A stretch of 64,000 nucleotides of DNA from Mesorhizobium sp. NFR06. GTDB taxonomy: Bacteria; Pseudomonadota; Alphaproteobacteria; Rhizobiales; Rhizobiaceae. The stretch spans positions 248,001-312,000 of the forward strand of contig NZ_FOVT01000003.1 of the NCBI RefSeq assembly GCF_900115245.1, written 5' to 3'. A program made the translations under genes and the position numbers. Positions 25,612-35,584 of this stretch are shown here, piece by piece (the stretch's first letter is position 1; every line of letters begins with the position of its first letter). Below the pieces are notes generated by a model. It was not told the origin of the DNA. It ran no database searches and saw only the letters and a program-made list of their open reading frames with translations.

Positions 25612-27540
25612 TTAGAACGCCTGGCCGATGCCGGCATAGATGCCGAAATGCGGATCGCCGGGATCGCGGTTGAGCGGCACGGCAGCATCGATGCGCAGCG
25701 GCCCGAACGGCGTAATATAACGCAGACCGACGCCGGCGCCGACCTTAACGTTCGAGAAGTCCGGGAAGGATCTGGTCGAGACCGTGCCGGCATCGACGAA
25801 CGGAACGATGCCGATCGTGTCGGTGACGCCGATGCGCATCTCGACCGAGGTTTCGAAGAAGGAGAGACCGCCGATCGGCTGGCCGTTGATGTCCTTCGGG
25901 CCGATGCCCTGGTAGGAATAGCCGCGCACCGAGCCGCCGCCGCCGGAATAGAAGCGCCGGTCGGCCGGCACGTTCTGCAGGCCCGTGCCGACGATCGAAC
26001 CGAGCGTGGCGCGCTCCGCGAGCACGAACCTGCTTGCCGTATCGAGCGACTGGTAGGTGTAGCCCTCGCCCTTCAGCTTCAGGAAGGTCGCGCCGTTCAG
26101 TATGTCGTGGCTTGGCTCGGCATAGGCGAGGAAACGGAACCCTCTGGTCGGGTTCAGCTTGTTGTCGCGGCTGTCATAGACATATTGCAACGGCACGCTG
26201 GCAATCAGGTAGGTGTGCTTGCCGAAAGCGTCGGTGATCCTCGAATAGTCGAGATCGAATTCAGCCGAGACCCGCTGCGTCTTGTCGAGGTCGTAGGAAA
26301 CACCGACGTCGCCCTTGACCGAGAAGTGGTCATAGGCATCGGGGTGTTCGAACACCGTCTTGATGCCGGTGAAGAATTTAGATGTCGGCCCAAGCACGCC
26401 CGGCTTTTCGAACATGACGCCGGCATTGTAGTTGAGCGCCGAAATGCTGTTGCTGCCGATGCCGCTGATCGAGCCGTCGATACGCAGCTTCTCGGCCTGG
26501 CCAAACAGGTTGCGGTGTCCCCAATAGCCTTCCAGCCCCAGGCCTTCCGTATTCGAGAACGTGCCGCCGATGCCGAAGAAGCGCGGCTTGCGCTCGCTCA
26601 CCTGGACGTCGATCGGGATGTTGCCGTTGGCGTCGAGGCTGTCGCCTTCCTTGATGGTCACGCTGTTGAAGACTTCGAGCCCGAGCAGCCGGTCGCGGGC
26701 ATCGTCGATTTCCTGCGGCGAATATTGCTGGCCCCGCTTCAGCCCGGTCATGTATTCGGTGAAGTCGCGATCGACCTTTTCGGTGCCCTCGACTGTCGTG
26801 TCGCCATAGCCGGCGACCGGACCGGCCGCCACCGTCAGCGTCACGTCCAGCGTCGAGCTGGCGTGCTCGGCGACGATCTCGCGGTCTGTCACCTTGGCAA
26901 GCGGCCTGCCCTCTTCCTTCAGCGCCCGCACGATCAGGGCTTCTGCCTTGAGCACGGCGCCGGAGCCGGCATCGCCGCCGGCGATCAGCCCGAAATCGGG
27001 TCCCGCCAACCCGGCCGCATCACCCTTCAGCCGGATGTTGCCCAGCGTGAATTTCGGTCCGGCGGCAATTGTGACGACCACCGGTATCGGCTGCGGCCCC
27101 TTGAACTCGGCATCCGGCGGCAACTCGTCGATCGACTTGCCCTGGATCGTGATCGTCACCACGCCTTCGTAGCGGGCATCGGCATAGAGCGCGGCGACGA
27201 GTTGTTCCCGGTCGCTGCGCGCCTTGGCCATCAGGCCGAGCGACCCCGACACCGGATGGTCCTCGTCGCTCTTCAGCGCCGAGGCGTTTTCCAGCCTCTT
27301 GACCAGATCCTTGTCGGCGTCCGGGGCGTCGATGATCACCGAGTAGCGCAGCGGGTCGACGATGTCGGCGTCCTCGTCCTTGGACGAGCCCCAAAGCTTG
27401 ATGCCGAAAATCTCGAAAGCCGCCGCCGGCCGTATCTCGCAGGCCAGCACGGTCGAGCAGACGAGCGTCAAAAGCAGGGCGCGCGGAAGCACGCGCCCTG
27501 GCGCGAACCCCCCTGACATCTGCGTTTCATGCGCCGGCAT
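25612..27540 (-). CDS. tamA: Outer-membrane assembly protein TamA (BamA/Omp85 family)
   Basis: A 642-residue Omp85-family protein. An N-terminal signal segment (RALLLTLVCSTVLACEIRPAAA) is followed by three POTRA-like domains to about residue 310 and a C-terminal 16-strand barrel. Barrel hallmarks are GGTFSNTEGLGLEGYWGHRNL, the VRGYSYQGIGP motif in loop 6 (with RRFYSGGGGSVRGY) and the terminal aromatic residue in GIYAGIGQAF needed for recognition by the Bam complex. It works with TamB, whose gene follows two bases later. The start at 27540 is taken as the first ATG; an ATG seven codons later is also possible. Confidence 0.94.
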   Translation of the reverse strand: MPAHETQMSGGFAPGRVLPRALLLTLVCSTVLACEIRPAAAFEIFGIKLWGSSKDEDADIVDPLRYSVIIDAPDADKDLVKRLENASALKSDEDHPVSGSLGLMAKARSDREQLVAALYADARYEGVVTITIQGKSIDELPPDAEFKGPQPIPVVVTIAAGPKFTLGNIRLKGDAAGLAGPDFGLIAGGDAGSGAVLKAEALIVRALKEEGRPLAKVTDREIVAEHASSTLDVTLTVAAGPVAGYGDTTVEGTEKVDRDFTEYMTGLKRGQQYSPQEIDDARDRLLGLEVFNSVTIKEGDSLDANGNIPIDVQVSERKPRFFGIGGTFSNTEGLGLEGYWGHRNLFGQAEKLRIDGSISGIGSNSISALNYNAGVMFEKPGVLGPTSKFFTGIKTVFEHPDAYDHFSVKGDVGVSYDLDKTQRVSAEFDLDYSRITDAFGKHTYLIASVPLQYVYDSRDNKLNPTRGFRFLAYAEPSHDILNGATFLKLKGEGYTYQSLDTASRFVLAERATLGSIVGTGLQNVPADRRFYSGGGGSVRGYSYQGIGPKDINGQPIGGLSFFETSVEMRIGVTDTIGIVPFVDAGTVSTRSFPDFSNVKVGAGVGLRYITPFGPLRIDAAVPLNRDPGDPHFGIYAGIGQAF

Positions 27541-27700
27541 TAAGACAACCTAGTCGACAAAACTAAAATTGGAATGAAGTTCCGAAACGTTCGTAAAGGG
27601 GCCACAATCCAATTGTCTGAAATAGACCGGGCTTGGAATTCACACCTTTTGCATTTTCGCAAGAATGTGTGATCCGTCTCACAGAGGTTCTGTCGAAATA

Positions 27701-27747
27701 CCGGCCTTTGGCCGGCATGGAAACCGTTCGCAGGTGATAAACCTGCG
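27701..27747. promoter_or_regulatory. Two tandem hairpins in the leader of the macroglobulin gene
   Basis: CCGGCC-TTT-GGCCGG (27701-27715) and CGCAGGT-GATAA-ACCTGCG (27729-27747) are both perfect stems. They sit 75-120 bases before the likely start of the alpha-2-macroglobulin gene, in the 281-base gap divergent to tamA. They could be leader-RNA structures or a terminator of an upstream transcript. No known riboswitch is recognised. Confidence 0.35.
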
Positions 27748-27821
27748 GGGCTCCGGCGTTGACAAGCCTATGAAGCTTGATCATGCCCGGACGCCGGCAA
27801 TGTCTGGAGGGTGATGTGGCA

Positions 27822-30800
27822 ATGCGCGCGGCTCGTGGTCTCTCTTTCCTTCTCGTCGTCTTTTTCGCCTTGGGCGGGGCGGCACTTGCGGCCGAAGCCC
27901 GGCGAATCGTGACGACCGACAATTCCGACTATTTCGGTTTCGACCTGAGGTCGGAGCAGAATGTCAGCCTCGACCAGTGCAAGACCACCTGCCTCGGCGA
28001 TCCCGCCTGCCGTGCCTTCACCTACAACACCAAAGCAAAGTGGTGTTTTCTCAAATCCGACTATAACCAGCTGAAACCGTTCACCGGCGCCATCGCCGGC
28101 AAGATCGCCAACGTCGATGGCGACCCCGATATCGGCGCCCCGCCGGCACTGGCCTTTTTCCCGAACTGGATGGCCGACCAGGCCCAGCAGTTCCGCAACC
28201 ATCTGACCGACCCGGCCTATGACAAGCCGACCGAAGGGCTTTCCGCCCTGCAGGCCGCCGCCGAGCAGGCGGCGCTGACCGGCGACAATCGGCTTGCCAT
28301 GCAGACATACCAGGCCGCGGTCTCCGTCCTGCCCGATGACGGCGCGCTGTGGCTGGCGCTGGCGCACGAAACGCTTGCCGTGCAGCCGGCTGCCAACACC
28401 TCCGAGCCATCGACCTTGCCGGCCAACGCCACCTCGGCCGCCTTCAACGCCTATAGGCTGGTGCGCACCGCAAAGACCCGCGCCGAAGCGCTGGCGCTGC
28501 TTGCCGCCGGCCTCGACAGGCGCGACCTCTACCGGCCTTCGATCCAAGCCTATGAGGCGAGCCTTGCGCTGGTGAGTTCGCCGGCTGTCCAGGCCGACTA
28601 TGCGGACCTCAAGGCGCGCAAGGGTTTCCGCGTCGTCGAACACACCGTCGATGCCGATTCCTCCTCGCCGCGCATCTGCGCCCAGTTTTCCGAGGAATTG
28701 GTCAAGACCGGCGTCGACTATTCGCAGTTCGTCACCGTAGACAACGCCGCGCCCAAGGCGGTCGAGGCCAAGGACAAGCAGATTTGCGTCGAAGGGCTTG
28801 AGCACGGCCAGCACTATGACGTGACCTTCCGCGCCGGCCTGCCCGCGGCGATCGGCGAAACGATCGCGGCGCCAGTCGTGCTGTCGATCTACGTCCAGGA
28901 CCGCGCCCCGTCGGCCCGCTTCACCGGCGACAGCTTCGTGCTGCCGGCCGGCGCCCGCCGCGGCATTCCGGTCGTCACCGTCAATATGAACGCCGCCAAG
29001 ATGACGCTCTATCGCATCGGCGATCGTTCGCTGGCGCAGCTTCTGTCCGGCTATCAGTTCCTGCATCAGCTCGACGGCTATGACGTTTCCACCATTTCCG
29101 ACCAGATGGGCGCGCCCGTCTGGTCGGGCACGCTCGACATCGCCAACGATCTCAACAAGGAAGTCACCACGTCCTTCCCCGTCGACCAGGCGATCCCGCA
29201 GCGCAAGCCCGGCGTTTATGTGCTGACCGCACAGCCGGTCGACGACAAGACCGACGATTATGGTTCGCGTGCCACGCAGTGGTTCGTCGTCTCCGACATC
29301 GGTCTTTCCACCTACACCGGACAGGACGGTCTCAACGTCTTTGCCCGCTCGCTGGGCTCGGCCAAGCCGATTTCCGGCGCCGAGCTGACGCTGCTTGCCA
29401 GGAACAACGAAATCCTCGGCACGGCGACCACCGATGCCGAGGGCCACGCCATCTTCAATCCAGGCCTTACCCGCGGTGAAAACGGCATGGTTCCGGCGGT
29501 GCTGATGGCCAAGCAGGGCGACAACGACTTCGTCTTCCTCGACATGGGCAAGGCCGGCTTTGATCTGTCGGATCGCGGCGTTGAGGGCCGAGCCTCGCCC
29601 GGCGCGCTCGACGTCTATGCCTGGACCGAGCGTGGCATCTACCGCGCCGGCGAGGACGTGCATGTCGCGGCCCTTGCGCGCGACGGCGCCGCCAAGGCGG
29701 TCGAGAACCTGCCGCTGACCTTCATCTTCACCCGTCCCGACGGCGTCGAGAACCGCCGCATCGTCAGCAATGGCGAGTCCGCGGGCGGCCACGCCGTCGA
29801 ACTGCCGCTCGAGGCCAACGCCATGCGCGGCACCTGGACGGTGTCGATCTACACCGATCCCAAGCAGGCCCCGGTCGCCAGCCAGATGTTCCTGGTCGAG
29901 GATTTCGTGCCGGATCGCATCGAATTCGACCTGACCGCCGACAAGAAGGAGATCGCTCAGGGCGAGACCGCCAACGCCACCGTCGACGGCCGCTTCCTCT
30001 ATGGCGCGCCGGCCGCGGGTCTAGCGCTCGAAGGCGAAATGACGCTGTCGACCACAAGCAGCTGGGACAGTTTCAAGGACTTCACCTTCGGCCTCGCCGA
30101 CGAGCAGTCGAGCGAGCCGACCGTGACGCCATTCACAAACCTTCCCGTGGTTGGCGACGACGGTAAGGCGACCTTCCCGGTCACGATCGACCAGTTGCCG
30201 TCGACCACCAAGCTGGTCAACGCCAAGGTCACCGTGCGCATGCGCGAGGCCGGCGGCCGCGCGGTCGAGCGCTCGCTCGACATCAGCGTCCGCCCACAAC
30301 GCGACGTCATCGGCATCAGGCCGGATTTCGACGGCGATGAAGTGCCGCAAGGCGGGACCGCCAAGTTCAGCATCATCGCCGTCGACCCGAATGGCAAGCG
30401 CGAAGACCTGAAGGGTGCCCAGTGGTCGCTGGTCAAGGTCGAGCGAAACTATCAATGGTACCGTTCCAACAATTCCTGGAATTACGAGGCGGTGAGCCTC
30501 ACCAAGGCCGTCGCCAATGGCACGGTCGACCTCAAGGCCGACGGTGAGGCGACGGTGTCGCTGCCCGTCGATTGGGGCCGCTACCGGCTCGAGGTGGAGA
30601 CGGCCGATCCGGATGGCCCGGCGACCAGCTACGAGTTCGATGCCGGCTGGTACGTCGCCTCCACCACCACCGAGACGCCCGACGGTTTGGAGATCGCGCT
30701 CGACAAGGACACTTACGCCGCCGGCGAAGTCGCCAAGCTGAAGGTTTCGCCGCATTTTGCCGGCGAACTTCTGGTCACCATCGGCGCCGAAAAGCTGCTG

Positions 30801-33296
30801 AAGACCGTCACCGCTTCGGTGCCGGCCGGCGGCAGCACCGTCGATATCCCGGTCGGCGACGACTGGGGCGCCGGCGCTTATGTCACGGCGACGTTGTTCC
30901 GGCCCGGCGACTCGCAGGAATCGCGCATGCCCGCCCGCGCCATCGGCGTCAAATGGCTGACGGTCGATCCGGGCTCGAAGAAGCTGTCGGTCGCCTTGAC
31001 GCCGCCTGAAAAGACGGTGCCGCGCCAGCAGCTGTCGATCCCGGTCGCCGTCAACGGCGCTCAAGCTGGCAGCAACGCCTATGTGATGGTGGCGGCCGTC
31101 GATGTCGGCATCCTAAACCTCACCAACTACAAGGCGCCCGATCCGGAGGACTGGTTCTTCGGCCAGCGCATGCTGGGGCTTGAGATCCGCGACCTCTACG
31201 GGCGCCTGATCGACGGCTCGCTTGGCACCACCGGCAAGATCAGGACCGGCGGCGACGGCGCCAACATGCAGGCACAAGGCAGTCCGCCGACCGAAAAGCT
31301 GGTTGCCTTCTTCTCCGGCCCGGTCGAGCTCGACGGCAACGGCAAGGCACGCGTCGACTTCGACATCCCGCAGTTCAACGGCACCGTGCGCGTCATGGCC
31401 GTCGCCTGGACCAAGGACGCCGTGGGCCATGCCCAGACCGACGTCATCGTGCGCGATCCGGTGGTGATCACCGCCGGCCTGCCGCGCTTCCTGGCGCCCG
31501 GCGATGCTGCCACCATGCGCCTCGACATCGCCGATACCGATGGCCCGGCCGGCGACTACGCCCTGTCGGCCACCACGACCGGCGATCTTTCGACCGGCGA
31601 CAAGCCCCTGCCCGGGAAGCTGACGCTCGCCCAGGGCAAACGGCAGTCGCTCACCTTCCCGCTGGTCGCGAAGACCGCGGGCGACGCCTCGGTCACCGTC
31701 AAGCTCGCGCATGCGGACGGCACCGAGGTCGAGCAGACACTCTATCTGCCGGTCCGCCCGGCGCAACTCCCGGTCACCAACCGCATGGTAGTCGACCTGA
31801 AGCCCAATGGCGGCTCGTTGCGCGTCGACAAGGAGCTGCTTGCCGCAAGCGTGCTCGATGGCGCTTCGGTGAGCGTCGGCGTGTCGCAGTCATCCGCGCT
31901 CGACGCCCCGTCTCTGCTGATGTCGCTCGACCGCTACCCCTATGGGTGCGCCGAGCAGACCACCAGCCGCGCCATGCCGCTGCTCTATGTCAACGACATG
32001 GCCAAGAGCATCGGCATGGAGAGCGACCCGGACCTGCATGGCCGCGTCCAGGATGCGATCTACAAGGTGCTGTCCTACCAGGCGGCAAGCGGCAGCTTCG
32101 GCCTCTGGGGTCCGGGCTCCGGCGATCTGTGGCTCGACGCCTATGTCACCGAGTTCCTGACCCGGGCGCGCGAGCAGAAATACGATGTCCCGGCGCTTGC
32201 CATGAACCAGGCGCTGAACAACCTGCAGAACTCGCTCGGCTACGACCAGAGCGTCCAGGATCGCGGCAGCGAGATCGCCTACGCGCTCTACGTGCTCGCC
32301 CGCAACAAGAAGGCCTCGATCGGCGATCTGCGCTATTACGCGGACACGCAGCTCGAAGCCTTCTCCAGCCCGATGGCGGTCGCCCAATTGGCGGCAAGCC
32401 TCGCGCTCTATGGAGACACGCAGCGTTCGGAAACCACCTTCCAGACGGCGCTGCGGCTGGCGCAGGCCGACACCGAATACGACTACTTCCGCGCGGACTA
32501 CGGCTCGCCGCTGCGTGACGGCGCGGCGATGCTGGCGCTGGCAGCGGAAGCGAAGCCGGTGCCGAGCATCATGCCGCAGTTGATCAAGCTGGTGGCAAGG
32601 GAGCGCGCAGACGCCCGCTGGACGAGCACGCAGGACGAATCCTGGATGCTGCTCGCCGCGCGGGCGCTGAAGGAGGGCAATGATTCCATCACGCTTACCG
32701 TCAATGGCGCGCCGCATTCGGGCGGCTATTCCGACCGGGTCGCCGGCAGCGACCTCGAGGGAAACCCGCTCACCATCGCCAACACCGGCGCGACGCCGCT
32801 GCAGGCGGTGGTGACCGCGGTGGCAGCGCCGGTCGAGCCGCTGCCGGCCGGTGGCGACGGCTTCACCATCCAGCGCACCTACTACAAGCTCGACGGCAAC
32901 GAGGCCAACGTCACCGAGGCCAGGCAGAACGAGCGCTACGTGGTCGTGCTCAAGGTCTATGAGCAGAACAAGTGGCCGTCGCGCCTCCTGATCACCGACC
33001 TGTTGCCGGCCGGCTTCGAGATCGACAATCCGAGCCTGGTTTCCAGCGCGCAATTGTCGAACTTCTCCTGGCTGGCGCAGACCGACGCCGCGCATCTGGA
33101 GTTCCGCGACGACCGCTTCGTCGCCGCCTTCAACCCGAACGAAGGCGACGGCGACCGCAACATCACGCTCGCCTATGTCGTGCGCGCCGTGACGCCGGGC
33201 ACTTACGCCCATCCGGCGGCGACGGTGGAAGACATGTACCGGCCGCAATATTCGGCCCATACCGCCACCGGCGTCATGGAGGTCAAGGCGGAGTAG
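27822..33296 (+). CDS. Alpha-2-macroglobulin family protein with thioester motif
   Basis: An 1824-residue protein of the bacterial A2M (YfhM-like) type, which traps attacking proteases in the periplasm. It starts with a signal peptide (GLSFLLVVFFALGGAALA) lacking a lipobox Cys, so it looks soluble rather than lipid-anchored like E. coli YfhM. A small Cys-rich PAN/Apple-like domain follows (VSLDQCKTTCLGDPACRAF), then macroglobulin domains, the bait region and the thioester domain with YGCAEQTTSR, where Cys1376 and Gln1379 form the bond. The ATG at 27822 has GGAGG upstream and gives the signal peptide. PBP1C follows, the usual partner gene. Confidence 0.94.
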   Translation: MRAARGLSFLLVVFFALGGAALAAEARRIVTTDNSDYFGFDLRSEQNVSLDQCKTTCLGDPACRAFTYNTKAKWCFLKSDYNQLKPFTGAIAGKIANVDGDPDIGAPPALAFFPNWMADQAQQFRNHLTDPAYDKPTEGLSALQAAAEQAALTGDNRLAMQTYQAAVSVLPDDGALWLALAHETLAVQPAANTSEPSTLPANATSAAFNAYRLVRTAKTRAEALALLAAGLDRRDLYRPSIQAYEASLALVSSPAVQADYADLKARKGFRVVEHTVDADSSSPRICAQFSEELVKTGVDYSQFVTVDNAAPKAVEAKDKQICVEGLEHGQHYDVTFRAGLPAAIGETIAAPVVLSIYVQDRAPSARFTGDSFVLPAGARRGIPVVTVNMNAAKMTLYRIGDRSLAQLLSGYQFLHQLDGYDVSTISDQMGAPVWSGTLDIANDLNKEVTTSFPVDQAIPQRKPGVYVLTAQPVDDKTDDYGSRATQWFVVSDIGLSTYTGQDGLNVFARSLGSAKPISGAELTLLARNNEILGTATTDAEGHAIFNPGLTRGENGMVPAVLMAKQGDNDFVFLDMGKAGFDLSDRGVEGRASPGALDVYAWTERGIYRAGEDVHVAALARDGAAKAVENLPLTFIFTRPDGVENRRIVSNGESAGGHAVELPLEANAMRGTWTVSIYTDPKQAPVASQMFLVEDFVPDRIEFDLTADKKEIAQGETANATVDGRFLYGAPAAGLALEGEMTLSTTSSWDSFKDFTFGLADEQSSEPTVTPFTNLPVVGDDGKATFPVTIDQLPSTTKLVNAKVTVRMREAGGRAVERSLDISVRPQRDVIGIRPDFDGDEVPQGGTAKFSIIAVDPNGKREDLKGAQWSLVKVERNYQWYRSNNSWNYEAVSLTKAVANGTVDLKADGEATVSLPVDWGRYRLEVETADPDGPATSYEFDAGWYVASTTTETPDGLEIALDKDTYAAGEVAKLKVSPHFAGELLVTIGAEKLLKTVTASVPAGGSTVDIPVGDDWGAGAYVTATLFRPGDSQESRMPARAIGVKWLTVDPGSKKLSVALTPPEKTVPRQQLSIPVAVNGAQAGSNAYVMVAAVDVGILNLTNYKAPDPEDWFFGQRMLGLEIRDLYGRLIDGSLGTTGKIRTGGDGANMQAQGSPPTEKLVAFFSGPVELDGNGKARVDFDIPQFNGTVRVMAVAWTKDAVGHAQTDVIVRDPVVITAGLPRFLAPGDAATMRLDIADTDGPAGDYALSATTTGDLSTGDKPLPGKLTLAQGKRQSLTFPLVAKTAGDASVTVKLAHADGTEVEQTLYLPVRPAQLPVTNRMVVDLKPNGGSLRVDKELLAASVLDGASVSVGVSQSSALDAPSLLMSLDRYPYGCAEQTTSRAMPLLYVNDMAKSIGMESDPDLHGRVQDAIYKVLSYQAASGSFGLWGPGSGDLWLDAYVTEFLTRAREQKYDVPALAMNQALNNLQNSLGYDQSVQDRGSEIAYALYVLARNKKASIGDLRYYADTQLEAFSSPMAVAQLAASLALYGDTQRSETTFQTALRLAQADTEYDYFRADYGSPLRDGAAMLALAAEAKPVPSIMPQLIKLVARERADARWTSTQDESWMLLAARALKEGNDSITLTVNGAPHSGGYSDRVAGSDLEGNPLTIANTGATPLQAVVTAVAAPVEPLPAGGDGFTIQRTYYKLDGNEANVTEARQNERYVVVLKVYEQNKWPSRLLITDLLPAGFEIDNPSLVSSAQLSNFSWLAQTDAAHLEFRDDRFVAAFNPNEGDGDRNITLAYVVRAVTPGTYAHPAATVEDMYRPQYSAHTATGVMEVKAE

Positions 33297-33329
33297 CGAT
33301 GAACAAGCTCGCCGCCCGCGAAGCTTACC

Positions 33330-33420
33330 CCTTCTCCCCGTCACTATGCGCGGAGAAGGTGCCGGTCCACCCTCCGCGGCTGCAGCGCAGCTGCTGCGGA
33401 GGACGGGCAGGCGGATGAGG
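33330..33420. repeat. RIME-like palindromic element overlapping the pbpC start region
   Basis: It has the stem CCTTCTCCCCG / CGGAGAAGG, then CCTCCGC-(16)-GCGGAGG, and ends in GGGCAGGCGGATGAGG. The ends match the element near 2206-2276 in inverse orientation. Its last bases contain an in-frame ATG (33415) and the GAGG that may serve as ribosome site for the ATG at 33430. Confidence 0.6.
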
Positions 33421-33429
33421 GCCAGCGCC

Positions 33430-35520
33430 ATGCTCGCCAAAAAAGTCCTCAGACGCGGTGCGATCGCAGGCATTTCGCTTGCTTGCGCAGCGGCCGCGTC
33501 GAGCGCCGCGCTCTGGGAACTCGACCGCGCCTTTCCACCGCCGCTGCCGGCAAAGCTGACGGTCTCCACCGAGGTCCTGGACCGCGACGGCCAGCTCCTG
33601 CGCGCCTTCGCCACGCCAGACGGCTACTGGCGGCTCGAAACCAGGCTCGACCAGGTCGACAAGCAGTTCGTCGACATGCTGGTCGCCTATGAGGACAAAC
33701 GCTTCTGGGATCACCGCGGTGTCGACGTCCTCGCACTTTGCCGAGCCGCCGGCCAGCTCGTCACCAACGGCCATATCGTGTCGGGCGGCTCGACCTTGTC
33801 GATGCAGCTTGCCCGGCTGATCGAGCCGCGCGACAGCCGCAGCCTCGGTTCGAAGGTCAAGCAGATGCTGCGCGCCATCCAGATCGAGCGTCGGCTCTCC
33901 AAGCGCGAAATCCTCGAGCGCTATCTGACGCTGGCACCCTATGGCGGCAATCTCGAAGGCATTCGCGCCGCCTCGCTCGCCTATTTCGGCAAGGAGCCGA
34001 AGCGGCTCACCGTCTCGGAAGCCGCCCTCCTCGTCGCCCTGCCGCAATTGCCGGAAAAGCGCCGGCCCGACCGCAACCTCGACATCGCCCATGCCGCGCG
34101 CGACCGTGTGCTGACCCGCATGGTCTCGGCCGGCCTGCTTGGCGAACGCGAGGCCGCGCGCGCCGCGCTGGACGACGTCTCCGGCCTACGCCGCAAGCTG
34201 CCGGCGCTGGCCGCGCACGCCTCCTATGCCATGCTGCCCAGGGCCATTCCCGGCCAGCCGCTACAGCTCACCATCCGCAAAAGCGTGCAGCAGGGGCTGG
34301 AACAGGTGGCAAGGGACGCCGCCAGGAAGCTCAGCCCGAAACTTTCCGTCGCCATGGTCATGGCCGATGCGCGCACCGGCGACATTCTTGGCGAGGTCGG
34401 CTCGGCCGACTTCTTCGACGCCGGCCGTTCCGGCTGGATCGACATGACCAAGGTCGTGCGCTCTCCCGGCTCGACGCTGAAACCTTTCATCTACGGACTT
34501 GCCTTCGAGCAGGGACTGGTAGCGCAGGAAACCATCATCGAGGACAGACCGGCCGATTTCGGCGGCTACCGTCCAAAGAACTTCGATATGGGTTACCAAG
34601 GCGACGTTTCGATCCGCCAGGCCCTGCAATTGTCGCTCAACGTACCGGCGATCCGCGTGCTCGACGCGGTCGGTCCGGCGCGCCTGACGGCGCGCTTCCG
34701 CCAGGCCGGCGTCAACCCGATACTGCCCGCCAACGAGGCGCCGGGCCTGGCGATCGGCCTTGGCGGGGTCGGCGTGACTTTGCGCGATCTGGTGCAGCTT
34801 TATGCGGGCCTCGCCAATGGCGGGAAGATGCACACGCTACATGACGGCACCGAGCCGGCCAGTGCCGAACGCATCACCGCCACCATCCTCGACGACCAGG
34901 CGGCCTGGCAGATCAACGACATCCTGTCCGGCGTGAAGCCGCCGGAGGGCGCCATGCAGCGCGGCATCGCCTACAAGACCGGCACCTCTTACGGCTATCG
35001 CGATGCCTGGTCCGTCGGCTTCGATGGCCGTTACGTTCTGGGTGTGTGGGTCGGCCGCGCCGACGCCGGCCCTGTTCCCGGCCTGTCGGGCTATGTCTCG
35101 GCAGCACCCATCCTGTTCGAAGGCTTCGTCCGCTCCGGCCTTGCCAGCGTGCCGCTGCCTAGCCGGCCGCCTGGCGTCTTCAACCCCAAGCGCGAAGAAT
35201 TGCCGGTGACGCTTGCCCGCTTCGGCGCCGGGTCCGACGGCCTGGTGCAGGCCACCGCCACCGAGCCGGCGCCGACCATCATCTTTCCGCCCAATGGCGC
35301 TCGCGTCGACCTCGGCACCGGTTCGGCCGATGCCACGCCGCTGGTTCTGAAACTGCAGGGCGGCCGGGCGCCTTTCCGCTGGCTCGCCAACGGCAAGCCG
35401 CTCGCCGGCATCGACCGGCGCCGGACCGCGACATGGCAGCCCGACGGCACCGGCTATTCGACGCTCACGGTTATCGATGCCGCCGGACGCGCGGCGAGCG
35501 TGAAGGTGTTCGTTGAGTAG
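33430..35520 (+). CDS. pbpC: Penicillin-binding protein 1C
   Basis: A 696-residue bifunctional class A PBP in the inner membrane. A short membrane anchor (about residues 8-30) precedes the GT51 transglycosylase domain with catalytic Glu88 in YEDKRFWDHRGVD and GGSTLSMQLAR. The transpeptidase domain has Ser348-Thr-Leu-Lys351 (SPGSTLKPF), SLNVPAI as the SxN motif and Lys516-Thr-Gly. The C-terminal ~90 residues are the BiPBP_C domain of PBP1C (TIIFPPNGARVDL to the end). The gene follows the A2M gene, the widespread YfhM-PbpC pairing, thought to join protease defence with wall repair. An in-frame ATG at 33415 lies in a repeat; 33430 has GAGG at good spacing. Confidence 0.93.
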   Translation: MLAKKVLRRGAIAGISLACAAAASSAALWELDRAFPPPLPAKLTVSTEVLDRDGQLLRAFATPDGYWRLETRLDQVDKQFVDMLVAYEDKRFWDHRGVDVLALCRAAGQLVTNGHIVSGGSTLSMQLARLIEPRDSRSLGSKVKQMLRAIQIERRLSKREILERYLTLAPYGGNLEGIRAASLAYFGKEPKRLTVSEAALLVALPQLPEKRRPDRNLDIAHAARDRVLTRMVSAGLLGEREAARAALDDVSGLRRKLPALAAHASYAMLPRAIPGQPLQLTIRKSVQQGLEQVARDAARKLSPKLSVAMVMADARTGDILGEVGSADFFDAGRSGWIDMTKVVRSPGSTLKPFIYGLAFEQGLVAQETIIEDRPADFGGYRPKNFDMGYQGDVSIRQALQLSLNVPAIRVLDAVGPARLTARFRQAGVNPILPANEAPGLAIGLGGVGVTLRDLVQLYAGLANGGKMHTLHDGTEPASAERITATILDDQAAWQINDILSGVKPPEGAMQRGIAYKTGTSYGYRDAWSVGFDGRYVLGVWVGRADAGPVPGLSGYVSAAPILFEGFVRSGLASVPLPSRPPGVFNPKREELPVTLARFGAGSDGLVQATATEPAPTIIFPPNGARVDLGTGSADATPLVLKLQGGRAPFRWLANGKPLAGIDRRRTATWQPDGTGYSTLTVIDAAGRAASVKVFVE

Positions 35521-35584
35521 AAAGCGGCAAGCGATTCAGAGGATTGCGCTTCTTAAGGCTTCGGCTCGCGGAATTTCTCGCCTG

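Noticed and set aside
27768..29792. A 674-codon open frame on the minus strand opposite the macroglobulin gene
   Set aside because: It mirrors the reading frame of a clear A2M gene; composition is typical of GC-skewed antisense shadows and there is no ribosome site or signal.
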